Assembly: GCA_035582835.1 (NCBI GenBank)
Contig: JAYKAV010002977.1
Span: 62,001 to 126,000 of the forward strand
DNA: 64,000 nt
From: Phoebastria nigripes
Lineage: Eukaryota; Chordata; Aves; Procellariiformes; Diomedeidae
Reading direction: 5' to 3'
A model generated the notes under the pieces. It made no database searches and had not been told where the DNA came from. It saw nothing but the letters and a program-made list of their open reading frames with translations. Below are positions 1 through 12,769 of the stretch, piece by piece. Position 1 is the stretch's first letter; each line of letters begins with the position of its first letter. The position numbers and the translations under genes were made by a program.

Positions 1-3000
1 ATGCACTGTAGAAATGGGTGTGTGTAGAATGTACGTATGCTTTTTTTATTGAGAGATAAAATATAAAAAAGTGCTTTCCATCACTTTCTGCTACAGATTT
101 TTGTTATGGCTTCATGCTCCGGGTGCTTAGGTAAGCATGCAGAAATATATTCTCAAAAAAGACAAAAGTGGCTTGACTTAAATGTTAATTATTTTACAGA
201 TTCAATCATGATAAGCATTATCTATAAAAAAAGAGGTCAGCATGAATGCTTCATAATAAAATACTGTTACACTTATACATAAGTATAGGTAACATTTTGT
301 GTATATAAGTGCATAACGAGTTTAGACAAGAAGCTGGGGAACATATGAGACAGAATAAATCTATCAAGTTGTTTCTAGAACACCTTTTCTTTTGGGACAG
401 TGCATATCCATTATAGCTGTATCACAGAAAGCAGAATAGTGACAAATAGGACAAAAACATAGCTGTAAACATATTTGCATGGTACTTTTGACCCTATCAA
501 AAGCCGTAAAGGTCTGGAAACTCATTTTGCCGCCTTCTGTAATTTTATTCCTAACGGACCCACAGGTTGCAATATTGCAGATGAAATGTGGTTGAGGACA
601 GGCACGTGAAGTCCTCAGGGCTATGTGAGCAGAAGGTGACCAGTCTCGCAATGGAGGAACTTCTTCCAAGAGTCCCAGGATGAGTGGTCAGGTCTGATGC
701 CCACTATTACTGCTCACACACTCCGCAGCTATATAGATGCCAGAAACGTCAAACCAGGAATATGCCAACAGACCTGGAGCACTTGGGCCATTTGGTTTCA
801 CCAGCCTAAACTACCCCCTTGCAATAACGAATAATACAAAGAGTTAAAAACACAATCATATTTTTTTTCTAACTTAAGTGTTTAAGGTACTTCTATGAAC
901 ATGCAAATAGTTAAGTAATTTCTGAAGAAAAATACATGCTTACCCATACTCAAGCACTGCATTTTCAAGAGGCTTTTCTTTTTCCTCGATACTGGATCAG
1001 AAATAAAAAGATTGCAGTTGTTACAAAGGACTCAAGGAGAAAGAGGACAACTGGGAGCATTAAAAGCAGGCAAGTGTTTTTATTTTCATTTTGTTTTTGT
1101 TACCCTTCAAACTAGGACATGACCTCACTATGTTCTTTCCTTCAACAATGATTTTCCATTCATACCTAAAGAATCCAGGGTTTCTATGAAACTCAAACAA
1201 AATACTAAAATAAATCTTTAGGCAATATATAAAAAATTCATTGTCTTACAAAGGCCAAACAAGTTTGAGTGCCAGCAAAATAATGCACTGACTCTCTCTG
1301 ATGGACATTATCATTGCTGAATAGCATCGGTTTTGCACAGATGATATTTATTGCCAGCAAAATACAAGAAATGACTGGCTGGTGTCAAACTGGGCTATGG
1401 ATTGGAAGAACTGCATGAGAGACAGAGAAGACACGAAGTCAAAGGAACACATTATGGAAGCGCTCACTTGCCACAAGGCCCTGCCATTGACTCTATTATA
1501 ACAAATTCAGAGCCATATGGTAGCAGTTGTTGTCAATTCATATCACTTGACATAAGAAACAACAGTCGTGACACCAGTTGAGTGTCTCCTCATTTATTTT
1601 CATATTTGTACCTCCTTTGTAAACAGTTCATCAGCAGGAAAGGTGACAGTCTATTGAATAGAGATTTAGCGTATGTTCTTTGAATAGGATCTGCTTAGGA
1701 TGTAGAAGCAGAGGTTTTGCTGATTGCTTCCACAGCAAACTACTAAAAGTGTTTTCTTAAGAGAGATTGTGGATATCCTATAACCAGAGAAGACCAAAGA
1801 AGGAGGAGGGGAGGCCCATTGTCTCTGACAGCTCAAAGAAATGGAGCAAAGAACATTTATCCTCTACACCAACCCAGAGAGGAGATGGAATTCTGCATAG
1901 AGGATGCTAAATCTGCCAGGCAATCAGATCAAAATATCTAATACCAATAGAAACTTTCTGAATCCTTTTGGGGGGTGGTGGGGTGATTTCTGCATGGAGT
2001 GACTTTCAAATTCAGTTAATGGCTATGCTTTTCTATTCCTCGCGTGGTCCTTAGCCACTGCAAGATTTTACACAGAAGCCTGCAATAGTGAATATGAGCA
2101 AGAAATAGAGCCACAGAACTATTCTGCTTGAAAGCTGCCAATTAAACATGTAACTCTTTTCAATGGGGAGAGGTGAGTAAACAAAATCCTAAGTGGAAAG
2201 CCTACAACATATTTTTGTATAATTTCTCACAACGAGATGTAACCTTCATAGTTCTCCAAGTGAGTGTTTAGAAAGCTGCGCGTGTAGTTCTAGAACAGAC
2301 CTTGTCCTAGAGAAACTGCTGAGCACAGCTTTTATATTGTTGTATTAATGCAATTTATTTACTGTGAAATGTTCGCATTATTGCATCCTATTTTTCTACT
2401 AGCTGGTCATACCGTGAAAAGCAAACCATCCAGCTTAAATAAATAAAACAATACCTTTGTGCTGATAAGTCAGAAGGTAGGCTATTCTGTATAATGGAAA
2501 TGCAAATATGAATGCAATTGTTATTTCATGGACAAATATAACTTACAGAAAGGTGGTGCAATGTTTTTCCCCTCTTTTGTTCATATAATCAGTAGGTCAC
2601 ATACTAATCCATCCTTCGTTTGTCATGTACCATACATTTTAGTGCACTGATGTTGTGGAAGAATGGTATTTCAAAAGGGATTATGAACATTTCTTTTCTG
2701 ATCTAGTAGCTTGGTGACCAGAGGTTGAGGTATCAAACTACCAAAGGTCTCCAAAAGTTATTTCATAGACACATCCTCTTTGCTGAAGATTTCTTACTGT
2801 TTTCCTGTGGGTCTCTCTTTCATGTTGGAGAGTATTCTCAGTCCAGCACCCCAAACAATAAGCTGATGACCATGCTACTTACTCACTGTGTCCTCTGTCT
2901 ATTTTTGTGCTCATTTCAAGGTTCAGGAATTATATTAATTAAGATTAAGAACAAATGTATAACCAGGAAAACTGAAGTGACTCTTAACTTTCCAATTAAC

Positions 3001-3990
3001 ATTTTTGTTGCCATAATTTTTTTTTGTGTTCCAAAAGACTGGTGACTATTTAGTTAACATTGTTTTTTTACTTTCCTTTTTTTTTTTTTTTCTATGCACA
3101 CTATGAAGTTCAGAAGGGTCTGGGGGTATCAGAATTGGAGGATTGCAAAGTCTAAGGTAGGTGGAGGGAGCACATAACTATTGAGGGGCAGGAGCTGAAG
3201 GCTCTGAGCTGGGCAGACTTCTGGACCACGAAGCAATGCAGAGTGAGGTACTGAAAGTGTGGGTTTGATGGTTATCATATTAATCCTACTTCAGTATTTC
3301 TAATATGTACGCTGGCCTTGAAGAAAGGGACCTGTGTACAGAACATTCCCTCCCTGCCGTCNGTGACTTTGCAGCTCTCAGATGCATGGTAGACCCACTT
3401 GAATAAGCAGCTACATATCTTGATGCTTATTGAAGGCAACTGAAACTGTGAAACTTTTGAGGATCACCTTTCACATTAAATCTGTTTTCTTCAGGAAATA
3501 AATTCTCACTTCAGCTTGGCCTGTGCTATATAAGTGTATAAATCAAGATGTTTTTCTGATTGAAAGGGCACACAGAGTTTGCTCTAGGCTACTAATACCA
3601 TCCTTGTGTGGAATAGAGAGAGATAACCAACAGAGAGCTCAAAAGTGATAATACACACACACAGAGTGCCGTTTTTCCAACACAGCACACCTTCATCACC
3701 ACTTGCTCAGGGAAATAGTGCTTTCTTTATATTTTAGTGACACTTACAAGGATTCCTGCTAAAAGATGTAAAGGCAGGATTCAGTACCTGTATTAAGGCT
3801 ACAGTATTTGAAAATTAACTGATGAACTACACTAATACTATCTCAAAGATCTGGATGAGAATGGCAAAATATTTTAATTTCAATACACAATTAATGCTGA
3901 AATGGAAGAGGAAATTCCAAACTACCTAACCTAGGACTTTTATGCTCCTGCCCTTAATAGCTCTGAATCTGAATTTCATTTTATCTTCCA
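1..3990. other. AT-rich non-coding DNA, no gene seen
   Basis: No convincing exon was found on either strand; open frames here reach about 106 codons and have no protein-like composition. It holds a T15 tract at 3077-3091, octamer-like ATGCAAAT words near 903 and 2500, and a short CA run near 3652. A GT-AG style donor word near 2171 has no partner acceptor giving an open frame. The 3110-3250 segment is locally richer in G but shows no other signal. Confidence 0.6.
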
Positions 3991-3997
3991 GTTGAGT

Positions 3998-4125
3998 CTG
4001 ATTCAGTTCCCCTGTTAAAGGACAGAAAACTTTCCATTGGTTTCAATGGGGGCTAAGTGAGGTGTCATGGCCAAGGTCAAACAGGTGAGTGAGCATTTAC
4101 AGAATCAGGTCTGAGCATTCACAAT
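3998..4125 (+). repeat. Degraded amniote interspersed repeat (CORE-SINE/MIR-like)
   Basis: The left part resembles the recurrent sauropsid repeat word family built around 'ccattgacttcaatggg'; here it reads ccattggtttcaatggggg. The right part (about 4060-4095) resembles the MIR segment 'gacttgcccaaggtcacacag', here catggccaaggtcaaacag. The match was judged by eye from remembered consensus forms. It may be two adjacent fossils rather than one element. Confidence 0.5.
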
Positions 4126-4129
4126 TCAC

Positions 4130-5555
4130 AAATGGATGATACGGTAATACACAGTACCCTATGGGAATGCTGAGCACCTGGAGAATGATGTTCATCAGGC
4201 CGTCTCCTACTTTACAGCTGGGACTGTCTCTTCTGAGGTCATCACAGCGTATTGTATATATACGCCCAAATCAGCCTGACACAAACTACCCTGATGAAGA
4301 CAGAGCACAGCGCAATGACACTAGATAAGCGCAACACCCAGGAAGTGGGGTAAATGAGTCTGTGCTGGGTTCTGTGTTGCAGAATGGAGCCTGAACCATT
4401 TCAACATCCTCTTGGTCCACAAGTAGGTCTATGTGTCTGAATGGATCATACCTTTGAGATGGTTATTTTAAAATCCTATTTCTTCTCTATATTCTATAAA
4501 GGTATTTCTTTAATTCAGTATGGTAGAATCAACAGTGTTAAAAGGCACTTCTCCTTTCATATTTGTTAAATAATACTCTCCCAAGTTGTAGGTGAAAGGG
4601 TCCTTATCTCCAGGAGATAAGGGTAGGAGATAGTCCTGTCATATGGATCATTTTTGCTTGCCTGTCTGGAATTTTTATTACAATGCCAGATCCTCCACAG
4701 AGCAAAGAAAATGACAGGGAAAGCCTGGACAGCATTCTGCAGTGCCTGCTGAGGTCCTTAGCCTTTAAATATGTCAGGCAGCATCTCTGATTCAGAATGA
4801 AAATGGACAAAGGAAAATATGGACTGAGTTTTTCAGGACGGGAGTTGTGGGAAGAGCTAGAGATGAGATTTATCAGGGCATGGAATAGGTTTCTAGTGGA
4901 AAGTTATGGCAAATTAGCCTGAATATAGTACTCAAATATATGGCAGGAAGCAATTCCAAAGAGTTATGGCAATAAGCAAAGTAGCCTACAGGTCTTTTTC
5001 ATTTGGACAGTTTGGGAATGAGTCTGTGATTGGTTTCTNTCACAGTGCAGTCTGCAGCTGGTAAGCAAGGAGGGGAAAAAAGTAAATATATTTTTTTAAA
5101 AGTGTTCCCATTATTTTGTACTCTGGCCACTAGGTCATCCAATTCTCCATGTACTCATTACTGTATAAGTCGAGTTGCCCACTTACCCTATAGCACTCTG
5201 AAAACAATTTTGATTGTAGAAACAGCCAACAGCATCTTGGNGGTGGTGGCAGGAAAGGAGGGGGACAAAAACAGAAGGGAATGTTCATCTCATCACTCCC
5301 CTCACTGCCATAAGAGCATTCAGCTCAAGAGAACATTTTGTCAGGCCGTGTTCAATCTGCTGCAGTTTTAAACATCTCAAGTGATAGGGAATATTTTCTC
5401 ACTACTTACTGGGAAGTTAGAGTGTATCAGTTCAAACTAATAAATATCTGGTTTGACGGTGACATTTATAAGTTGCCTGCTCCACTGAGCTCAGTGCGCA
5501 AGTTAACAGCTCACATTCTATAGTCAGTTCCTTAATTATCTTGTCTTCCCCCCAA
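4130..5555. other. Non-coding DNA upstream of the exon-like segment
   Basis: Nothing gene-like was recognised. Two ambiguous bases fall in this stretch. Open frames at 4604-4810 (-) and 5030-5371 (+) lack splice context and have low-complexity composition. The last 20 bases before 5558 form the pyrimidine-rich acceptor of the candidate exon. Confidence 0.5.
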
Positions 5556-5557
5556 AG

Positions 5558-5714
5558 ATTTGTCAGGAAGCCTTCTGACGATATCCCAGATAGATGTGCT
5601 ATACCAGTGAAGCATGGTTTTGACTTTGACAAGCTTTCTGNGGTCCTGAAGACGCCTTGCGTGGTAGGAGGAGGTGACTCAGCAGTCGTTCCAGGGCTTG
5701 TTCCTCCTACCCCC
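5558..5714 (+). CDS. Candidate internal coding exon, protein not recognised
   Basis: A pyrimidine-rich tract ending cttcccccCAAAG (to 5557) is followed by 157 bases and then a GTAAGA donor at 5715. One frame is open throughout: the first base completes a codon and 52 codons follow, ending on a codon boundary, so the exon would run from phase 2 to phase 0. The encoded segment begins FVRKPSDDIPDRC and contains a GFDFDKLS stretch and a VVGGGDSAVVPG stretch; its charged and Pro/Gly-rich composition is more protein-like than the other open frames here. The GGGDSA piece recalls dinucleotide-binding loops, but one short motif cannot assign a family. One codon holds an ambiguous base (position 5641). 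The following exon was not found: joining to the other plus-strand candidates at 26532 or 31246 in this phase gives an early stop. It could also be an exonised repeat or chance. Confidence 0.42.
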
Positions 5715-5719
5715 GTAAG

Positions 5720-7940
5720 ATTTTCCTTACAATGCATTTGCTTGAGGGTTATTCAACTTTTTCATCATACATTCAACAGAAAGAAACAAGAAAAATCTTC
5801 CCTTGAACAATGTTCTGTACTATTGAAGGCAGTTTGAGGAAAAGATCTCGGATCTAGGACAGGGTAGAATATAAATTAACATGGAAAGGACAAAAGGAAG
5901 TTTAACACGGTGTATGGAATCCAGAATTTTTTCATAATGAAATTCTTGCTTCTTAAATAGACCTGGGCTCTTTTCCCTTCTTCACAGATTTTCCACTGAA
6001 AATTTATTAGCAGTTCCAAGGCAGGGAGAAAAGAGACCAAAAGATCCTATTGCTATGTGATTTCACGTATTTTTCTCTCTCCTTCATGAAACAGTATGGA
6101 GGACAAATAGATATAAATTTTAGGCTTGTGGAATGATACCTTCTGTATATGCAGAAATTAATTATAATTCCTTCCAAAGTAAATCCTTATGATCTCATCA
6201 AATTACCGCATTAAAAATAATGATAAAAATACCTTTTCATGCGAGACTCTCAAATGTACAAAATGTAAATTAATTCTCAGAAAACCAACCTGAATGCATT
6301 AAACCTATTCTGTGGATGGTTATACAGACACTTGGAAAATTTTTCTTGTTCATATCTACAGTCACCTACAGCACACAATAATAAAATCCTCAAGCCCTCC
6401 ATCTTATTTGCTGCAACCATGGCACGGAAATTAGAGAGGAAACTTTGGAACAAAAATATGTTGTGATTTTGTTAAAATATTTTACTCCTGAGCACCTGAA
6501 GTAAAAAAAAAAAANCAACACAAAAGCCTCAATATGTTCTTTGACAGAATAATTTTCACCATATAAGCAAGGTGAGAAAATGTGTACTAGCACTAATCAA
6601 CAGTACTACCAAAGTGGCTGAAAATACACTTTCCTAGAAGATTTAATGCTTTGCTCTAAAACTAGGAAGGTATTATTTCAGACAGAGGTCTCTCAGTGCT
6701 TTCATTAACTTAAATGATGGAAGACTGTACTCATGTAAAATCTGCAGTGTACATTAAACTATCAAGGGTAACAGCATTCTTGAAGCCAGAATTAAGATTC
6801 AAAATGATCCTGATAAATTGGAAAGATGGTCAAGATTCAATGAGATGACTTTCAAAGTGGGCAAGTGGCAATGTGCTATATAGTATCACAAGAGAAGACC
6901 TGAGCTAAAGTGCCTGTCAATAGTGTAGCATTGTGGCAGAAGTGCAATTCTCATCTGGCTATATGTTAACAGCAATGTCATATATGAAACACGGGAGGTA
7001 ATTATTCTTTGGTACTTGGCACTGATGAAGTCTGATCCAGAGAACTTCATTCAGGACTATTGTATTTTGACAAATTGGCAGGAGTTGAGAGGCATCAAGA
7101 ACAACAGGAGTTTTAACAAACATCTCTGAGTAGAGATAGAATAAATTGGAGCTTTTTAATTTTTAAAAAAGAGAGACAGACAGAAACACAGAGGCAAAGA
7201 GAGAGAGGAGAGAGAAGGAGACGGAGCCAGGCAGACAGACGAGGGCTGGTGTTGGGGGAGGCATGAGCACTGCCTGCCGGTACGTGGAAGTTGCTAAAAC
7301 CAGTCACTGTCTTCTGTGTTCCACCACCTGCACTGGAGGAAAGAAAAGGCAATACCGCTGTAGCTTTTGAAAAGTTTACGGTTGGAAATTAGCAAACATT
7401 TTCATGGTTATTGAATCGATGGACAGACGAAATACGAAGTGTGAATGATGGGTTGGAGGGCTCCTCTGTCCAGGAAAGGCATGTGGCAGTGATGGGGTGG
7501 CTGCCTGGTGTCCATATCAGACCAGAATGAGGGAAGAGCCAAGGGAAGTCTGAAGCAAAAAGTTATTTTTCATCTTGATTTTTTAATACAATAATTTGAT
7601 GAGATCGTACAGATTTATCTTGGAAGAAACTATAAATAATTTCTGCATATACACAGAGAAGAACAAGTCCAGGGAAGAGGCTTTGGCCCTTCTAGTTCCC
7701 ATTCACCTTAACACTGGTACCTCCAGCACTTCCCAGGCGAGACTGTGCTGGGAAGATGGAAGATGTCCGTGCTGCCACAGCAGCAGATGAGAGTCCCCAG
7801 TGGAGGTATGGATGCCTTGAGATCCCGTCTCCTCACTGCTCACTAAGAAAACACATGCTGGAGCAGTTTCTTTAATTTGAGGTAAACACAAGGTTAAACA
7901 AACATCAGTTGAAGTTAATCAAAGTATTCTGAGTCCTTTC
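5720..7940. other. Non-coding DNA, no gene seen
   Basis: No exon with matching splice sites was seen downstream of the 5558-5714 candidate. The stretch contains an A12 run at 6503-6514 and a purine-rich simple tract described separately. The small open frames show no recognisable domain. Confidence 0.55.
7169..7242 (+). repeat. GA-rich low-complexity tract
   Basis: Almost pure purine sequence made of gaga, gaca and caga words, seen directly. The opposite strand is correspondingly pyrimidine-rich, which explains the Ser/Leu/Cys-rich minus-strand open frame at 7113-7352. Confidence 0.8.
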
Positions 7941-7948
7941 TCAATACA

Positions 7949-7999
7949 AGATGATTGGACTAACTCTGCTCTTGAGGCCTTTCCAATTATTCTGTGATC
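7949..7999 (+). repeat. CR1 LINE 3' tail fragment
   Basis: The sequence runs gatgattggacta...cttgaggcctttccaa...ttctgtgatca, parallel to the sauropsid CR1 3' end (gatgatcttnaaggtcccttccaa...attctatgattcta). The order and spacing of words agree but many bases have diverged, so this is an old 5'-truncated copy. It is typical of amniote genomes outside mammals. Confidence 0.6.
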
Positions 8000-8002
8000 A
8001 CA

Positions 8003-9935
8003 TACACAGATCAAAGCATACCCTGCAACCTGTAACCTAAGGTGAAAACAGTGAATGTCATCATCCTGAGGTAAAGCCAACAGACATTTCTAAGGGACAA
8101 TGACACTTGTGATATTGAGAGTATATAATCACGTATGTTTTTAATCTATACTCCATTAAGCATCTAAAGATGCAACTGAGGACAGACCTACCCCAAAAGA
8201 CTGATGATTGCAATGTTTTTATTTTGCTTAGAAGGTACTTAAAATGAGTTTTACAAACAAACAGCAACAAATGCAAGATAAAAACTGTAACCCAGTCCTT
8301 GCTTAAGACAGTTCTGTACCATTTTTTACTTCTGAAAAATGCCATGGCACTTCTACAGAGCAACAAGGAAGCTAAACAGCGGAACTGACATTAATCATAC
8401 ATTATTCTCCACTTCAAATGTCCAAAAAATTATCTACATTATTCACCAGGTTTGCCACTTGCCATAATAGTCAAACAAAGCCTATTCTTCTTTCTTTTTC
8501 ACGACTCAGCCTACAAAACCTCTCTCATTCCTGCTAAGGACAAGACATAAGAATTATGATTGCATCCACCCTCCTACAATGANAAGCTCCACACAATTCT
8601 CTCCAGCCATTCTTTCCCACACTTCTGACACACAATATACGCTGAGAGATTTAGATGCTGAATCCCATGTAATGCTGTTAACCGCAATAACAAAGTAACT
8701 CTGCTGACATATTTTAAGGCATCTGCAGTCACAGTTAATAAAGCCAAGCAGTCAGTACTTGATTTAAAAAAATGCTTGAGCTAACATTACAGGGTGGGGT
8801 TTTTTTCATTTTTCAAAAATGTCTGATTTGTGTATTTAATAGTGGCATTGACTAAAGACCAGAAAGCCTGTACCCTCAGTGGTGGAAATGAAAATGGTAT
8901 CCGTCTTTAGATCTAAGCAAATTAAAGAACATAATTCCTATGGGTTCTCATAATTGGATACTTAAGGTGGATTTTGGAGCAAAACATTAAGCACAGATCT
9001 GTTTTAGTAGTTGTCATAACCAATGAGTGCTAAGGCAGAAGGCATTCAAAGGATACAGATAGCATTTAGGTATCCCGGTCTTAATGAAAAACTATGGGGT
9101 TGACAACCTAATTGCCATTCATTTGGAAATATCCCTAGCTTTTGGTAGAATTTTTGAAAAACCTCTCCTGGGTGTCTCAGTGGTTTATACAGTGGCTGTT
9201 TGGGCTGAGCAACTTCATGGTCCTTGTTAATTAATCTTCTCCAACACAACAGCTAAATGTGAAATGAGTATTCTTTGCAACCTTGGTTTTGCCCAGCTCC
9301 AACTCCAAGCGAGTGGCATGCTGTTGGTTATAAAACAAAAAGGGAGGTTGGGAAGCACTTGTCCAGAAAAAAGGAAAATTCTGAAGAGAAAAGAGAATGC
9401 CAGGGAGCGACTCTGGCTAGGATCTCAGATTTTTGCCTAGGGAAATAAAATAATAGGATGTTATGGGGAAAGGTCGAAGAATGAATGACTACATGGCAAA
9501 AGAGAATAAAAGCATAGGGTACATTCACAGCTGCCATCTGAAATACACTTGCTTGCTTTTACTGCCCAGGAAAAGGTTATAGTTGAACTAGAACTTAAAC
9601 TGCTATCTTACATGCTTCTTGCATCAAGAGAGAGGTCCAAGCAGTATTTATGCTGTATATGCTGATATTTTATGCTATGTGTGCTATATCCAGTTCATTA
9701 CCAGGGCACTGCCAGATGCACTAAAATACAAGGTATTCAGTATATTACCTGGGAGCCTTCTGTGGGTCCTTCTTCAAATTAAGGATTTGTATGTCATTTA
9801 AGTGTCTGATCCCTGTTTCTGGTGCAGCCTGGAGAGTGCTGCCGATGCCAGCTGCTTACGGGTTAGTGATGACAGCTCCTGAAAGGAGTTTCTGCCCAGT
9901 TTGGATGTGGATGAAAATTTTCTACAGACTGCGTG
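8003..9935. other. Non-coding DNA, no gene seen
   Basis: No repeat or exon was recognised with confidence. Open frames of 60-100 codons on both strands overlap one another and have no splice context. Confidence 0.55.
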
Positions 9936-9939
9936 CTGG

Positions 9940-9977
9940 AAATCCCTTAAAGAACTAGAAATCCCTTAAGGAACTAG
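9940..9977 (+). repeat. 19-bp tandem duplication (two copies)
   Basis: The unit aaatcccttaaagaactag is followed immediately by a second copy differing at one base (9959-9977). It lies directly before the ATG of the small open frame at 9980. It is probably a local slippage or duplication event. Confidence 0.85.
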
Positions 9978-9979
9978 AA

Positions 9980-10159
9980 ATGCCTCTCCTGAGCATTTCT
10001 TGCCTCCTCTTATTTCTGTTCCTTTTGCTTTTCTGCTGTCGCTCCACAGTCACAGAGCTGGGTGATCTCCCACGGCAGGCACAGGTTCTGAGCAAAGGAT
10101 GCTGCATATTGCACTGTCTCTGTTTATATGGCTCCCCAGTAACCAAAAAATACGTCTAA
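9980..10159 (+). CDS. Small ORF with signal-peptide-like N-terminus (59 aa), doubtful
   Basis: An ATG with G at -3 opens a 59-codon frame. Residues 1-20 read MPLLSISC followed by an uninterrupted Leu/Phe core and a CCR boundary, which looks like a signal peptide. A short Pro/Gln-containing linker follows, then a Cys-rich tail (GCCILHCLCLYG) and TAA. The main caution is that a pyrimidine-rich tract on the + strand always encodes Leu/Phe/Ser, and this tract plus CACAG at 10045-10049 also looks like an ordinary splice acceptor. The segment 10050-10138 could then be a short exon ending before a weak GTAACC donor. No known peptide family was recognised. Chance is the most likely explanation. Confidence 0.15.
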   Translation: MPLLSISCLLLFLFLLLFCCRSTVTELGDLPRQAQVLSKGCCILHCLCLYGSPVTKKYV

Positions 10160-12765
10160 AGAATGTCATTGAAGCATCTGTCTTTCCTATCTGGATCACT
10201 GTAGAATAGACCTGACCATAACACAGGGGTTTCTTCACATCAATATTTGTGGGCAAAATACATTTTAGAAAGCAAAGCAGATTTTTTTTAACACCACCAC
10301 AATAATATTTTTTGCAAAAAGAAAACCCCTTCTCTCCAAAAACAGTCTGGGGAGCAAACTACTTCTTGGAAGCCTCCCTGAGTTGGTCAAGTTTCTCCTG
10401 GCAGGAGGTTTTGAACAAGTTATAACAATCTTGTCTCATCTCAAAGCTTTTCCTATAGAAGATATGTCACTTGGTCTTGTTAATGAGTCTAATTAAGTCA
10501 GAATCTGCAGAAAGAAAGTGAGGCCGAGAAGAATTGGAAACAATTCTTTTCACACCACCTACTGAAAAAAGATCTGCTGTTGAACTAGAGAAAGCAACAG
10601 TGCAACTGGGGTGTCAGAGATGCTTACAGTTAGAAAAACCCCATAGCCATAAACTTCACAGTGCATATACAGTGACAGCCTCTGCACAAGACACAAGGCA
10701 AAGAAAATGAGGCTATTTTCTGAACACAAATCACCCTCAGCACTGGCAAGGAGACTGCCCATGCCTCACCTGAAGCAAACAGAATTGGTTTTGCTTTAAT
10801 GCATGTTCACTCACTATGAATTGTTTTCAAAGTCACCTTCTTGATCCTGGTAAGTTCTGCTCNCCATTTCCACCTCTGTCCTGTGAAAGGATGGGGGAAA
10901 GACACAGTGGCTAAAACGAATTCTGTTATCAGCTCTGTCCAACAGCACGTGTAGACTTGACTTAACCTATGATATGGCAGTATTTGGCCCAGTGTTTGCA
11001 TGGTGTTTATTTTCTTCCCCTTGGTCAACAGGAGCTTCAGTGCCTTATGTCCAGGATTCTCCTTGTATGTTCACCTGCTTCTACCTTAACTATTTGGGAC
11101 ATCAGCTTTTCAGGGAAAGTGCTGTCCTTTCTTAGGTACATGCTTTGCTGTAAGACCATTCAAATGATGTGAAGTGAGATATTGGCTGATAAATTAAGAG
11201 TTCAATTGACTGCTTCTTTTTCCTTTATTTTGTATCTTCTCCATTTTTGTGGTTTAAAAAATATGTTAACACCACCCAGAGCTTGAATGCCACCCCACTG
11301 AGGAGGGAATATTAGTGAATAATTTGAATTCAGGTATTTAAGCAGAACATCTAAAATAACACTGTAATACCTGGAGGGATATTCTTCAATTCTTAGAACT
11401 ACCACAGGTAATTAAAGTGTTATTTTAAACAGACTGAAATACTAATTATTGCTTTAATGGAGATTCCATTTATAACAAACTACATTTAAAATTTCATCAA
11501 GAAAGCAAGTGCAAGAGTGATCATTCATATCTACCTTGTTTGTGGGGCAGCACTAAATTCAGTTTATCAGTAAGGTATTCAAATTAATACAAAATGAACC
11601 AGCACATTTACCAGGAGAAAATTTCTTGTCATTTCTGAAGCTCAAAGAAACCAGAAAGCAAAGGAAAAAAAGAAGAAAGAAAAGAGTATACTACAGCTCA
11701 AATTTGAGGCAGTAAATTATAAGATTTTTCTCTCTACCCAAGGTAGAAATGCAACACTAATAAATAAATAAATAAATAACAACAAAAATCTGACACAGGC
11801 TGCCACTTCTTTCCACATTCACTCAACTAGATCATCCCTTATGCTTTGATCAATTTTAGGAACAAACTAGTTTTCTTTCTAACCTAAGGATCTAAAGAAG
11901 ACCACCTGTAGAGTAGGGAATGTAGGAGACATTTTAGCACTTCCCTCCATCAGTTAGTACCCAAACATTTTTGCCTTGAACAACAAAGGACTGGATAGAG
12001 AGAGTTCATGGAAATAATTACAGAACGTTGCAGCTACCCACTCTTTCAGTGCTAGTTTAACCTGTACCCTGCAGGATTCCTGTTTACTTAAGGCCTCTGA
12101 GGAGCTAGATTACTCTTGTCAGCAGGAGTTAAAGACACTTAAGAACAGGAAGAATGGAAAATCACAACCTTTGTGAGCCAACCTCTTCTGCCTGTCAACC
12201 AAGACTTGTCCAGATCTTACAGCCTAAAGAATCAGTGCAGGACCTCCTAGCATGGAAACTAATGCCAAGGAAATAGAAATCCTTCCTAACAGTATCATAG
12301 GGTCATGCTCCCTAGCAATCTTTGCCCTCACTGAACCAGGTTTTATCAGGGGAGTTTTGCTCCCCAACTCACCTACTCCATCTCAGATGAGAACTCAGGA
12401 GATTTGGGAACTGCAGCAGGCTGTCCTTTGGAAGGCTGTAGCCCAAGCTGTTGGTTTTTCTCTGTATCATGACTGCAGAATGCATGCCACTGTTCAAGAC
12501 AATTTCTGTGCAGCTGCTCATGCTAAATTCCTCCAAAAACTTCTACTGTTTTCTTTCTCTTGCTCCTATTCTTTCANTATTTCTTGCTGTCTGCCTTGCT
12601 TCTGGCTTTGTGGGAGACATGTACCAGTCACCTCTTGGTGGCTTCCTGGGGATATGTCTTACTGGCTTTTAATTTTGTCTTTTGAAGTATGTACTATACT
12701 TTTTATAAAAACTCAGATCAGCCAGTGTTTTGGGAGCTATCTCAACTCAGGTAACCAAGAAGCAG
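10160..12765. other. Non-coding DNA including the window's longest open frame
   Basis: A (TAAA)n run lies at 11758-11779. The longest open frame in the window (183 codons, 12252-12803 +) is here, but its product is a featureless mix of hydrophobic, Cys and Ser residues, a second frame (12451-12672) is also open across it, and its 3' end runs into a SINE fossil. I do not call it a gene. A GTAAGT donor word at 10851 has no good acceptor partner. Confidence 0.5.
11758..11779 (+). repeat. (TAAA)n microsatellite
   Basis: About five uninterrupted TAAA units, seen directly. Confidence 0.9.
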
Positions 12766-12769
12766 CAGA

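Noticed and set aside
7113..7352. Minus-strand 79-codon frame rich in Ser/Leu/Cys
   Set aside because: It is the complement of the GA-rich simple tract, which forces pyrimidine codons and this composition.
10559..10762. Minus-strand 67-codon frame following an acceptor-like ctgtttgcttcag
   Set aside because: The acceptor is moderate, but no donor follows and the frame ends in Leu/Gln/Phe-rich low complexity; not better than chance.
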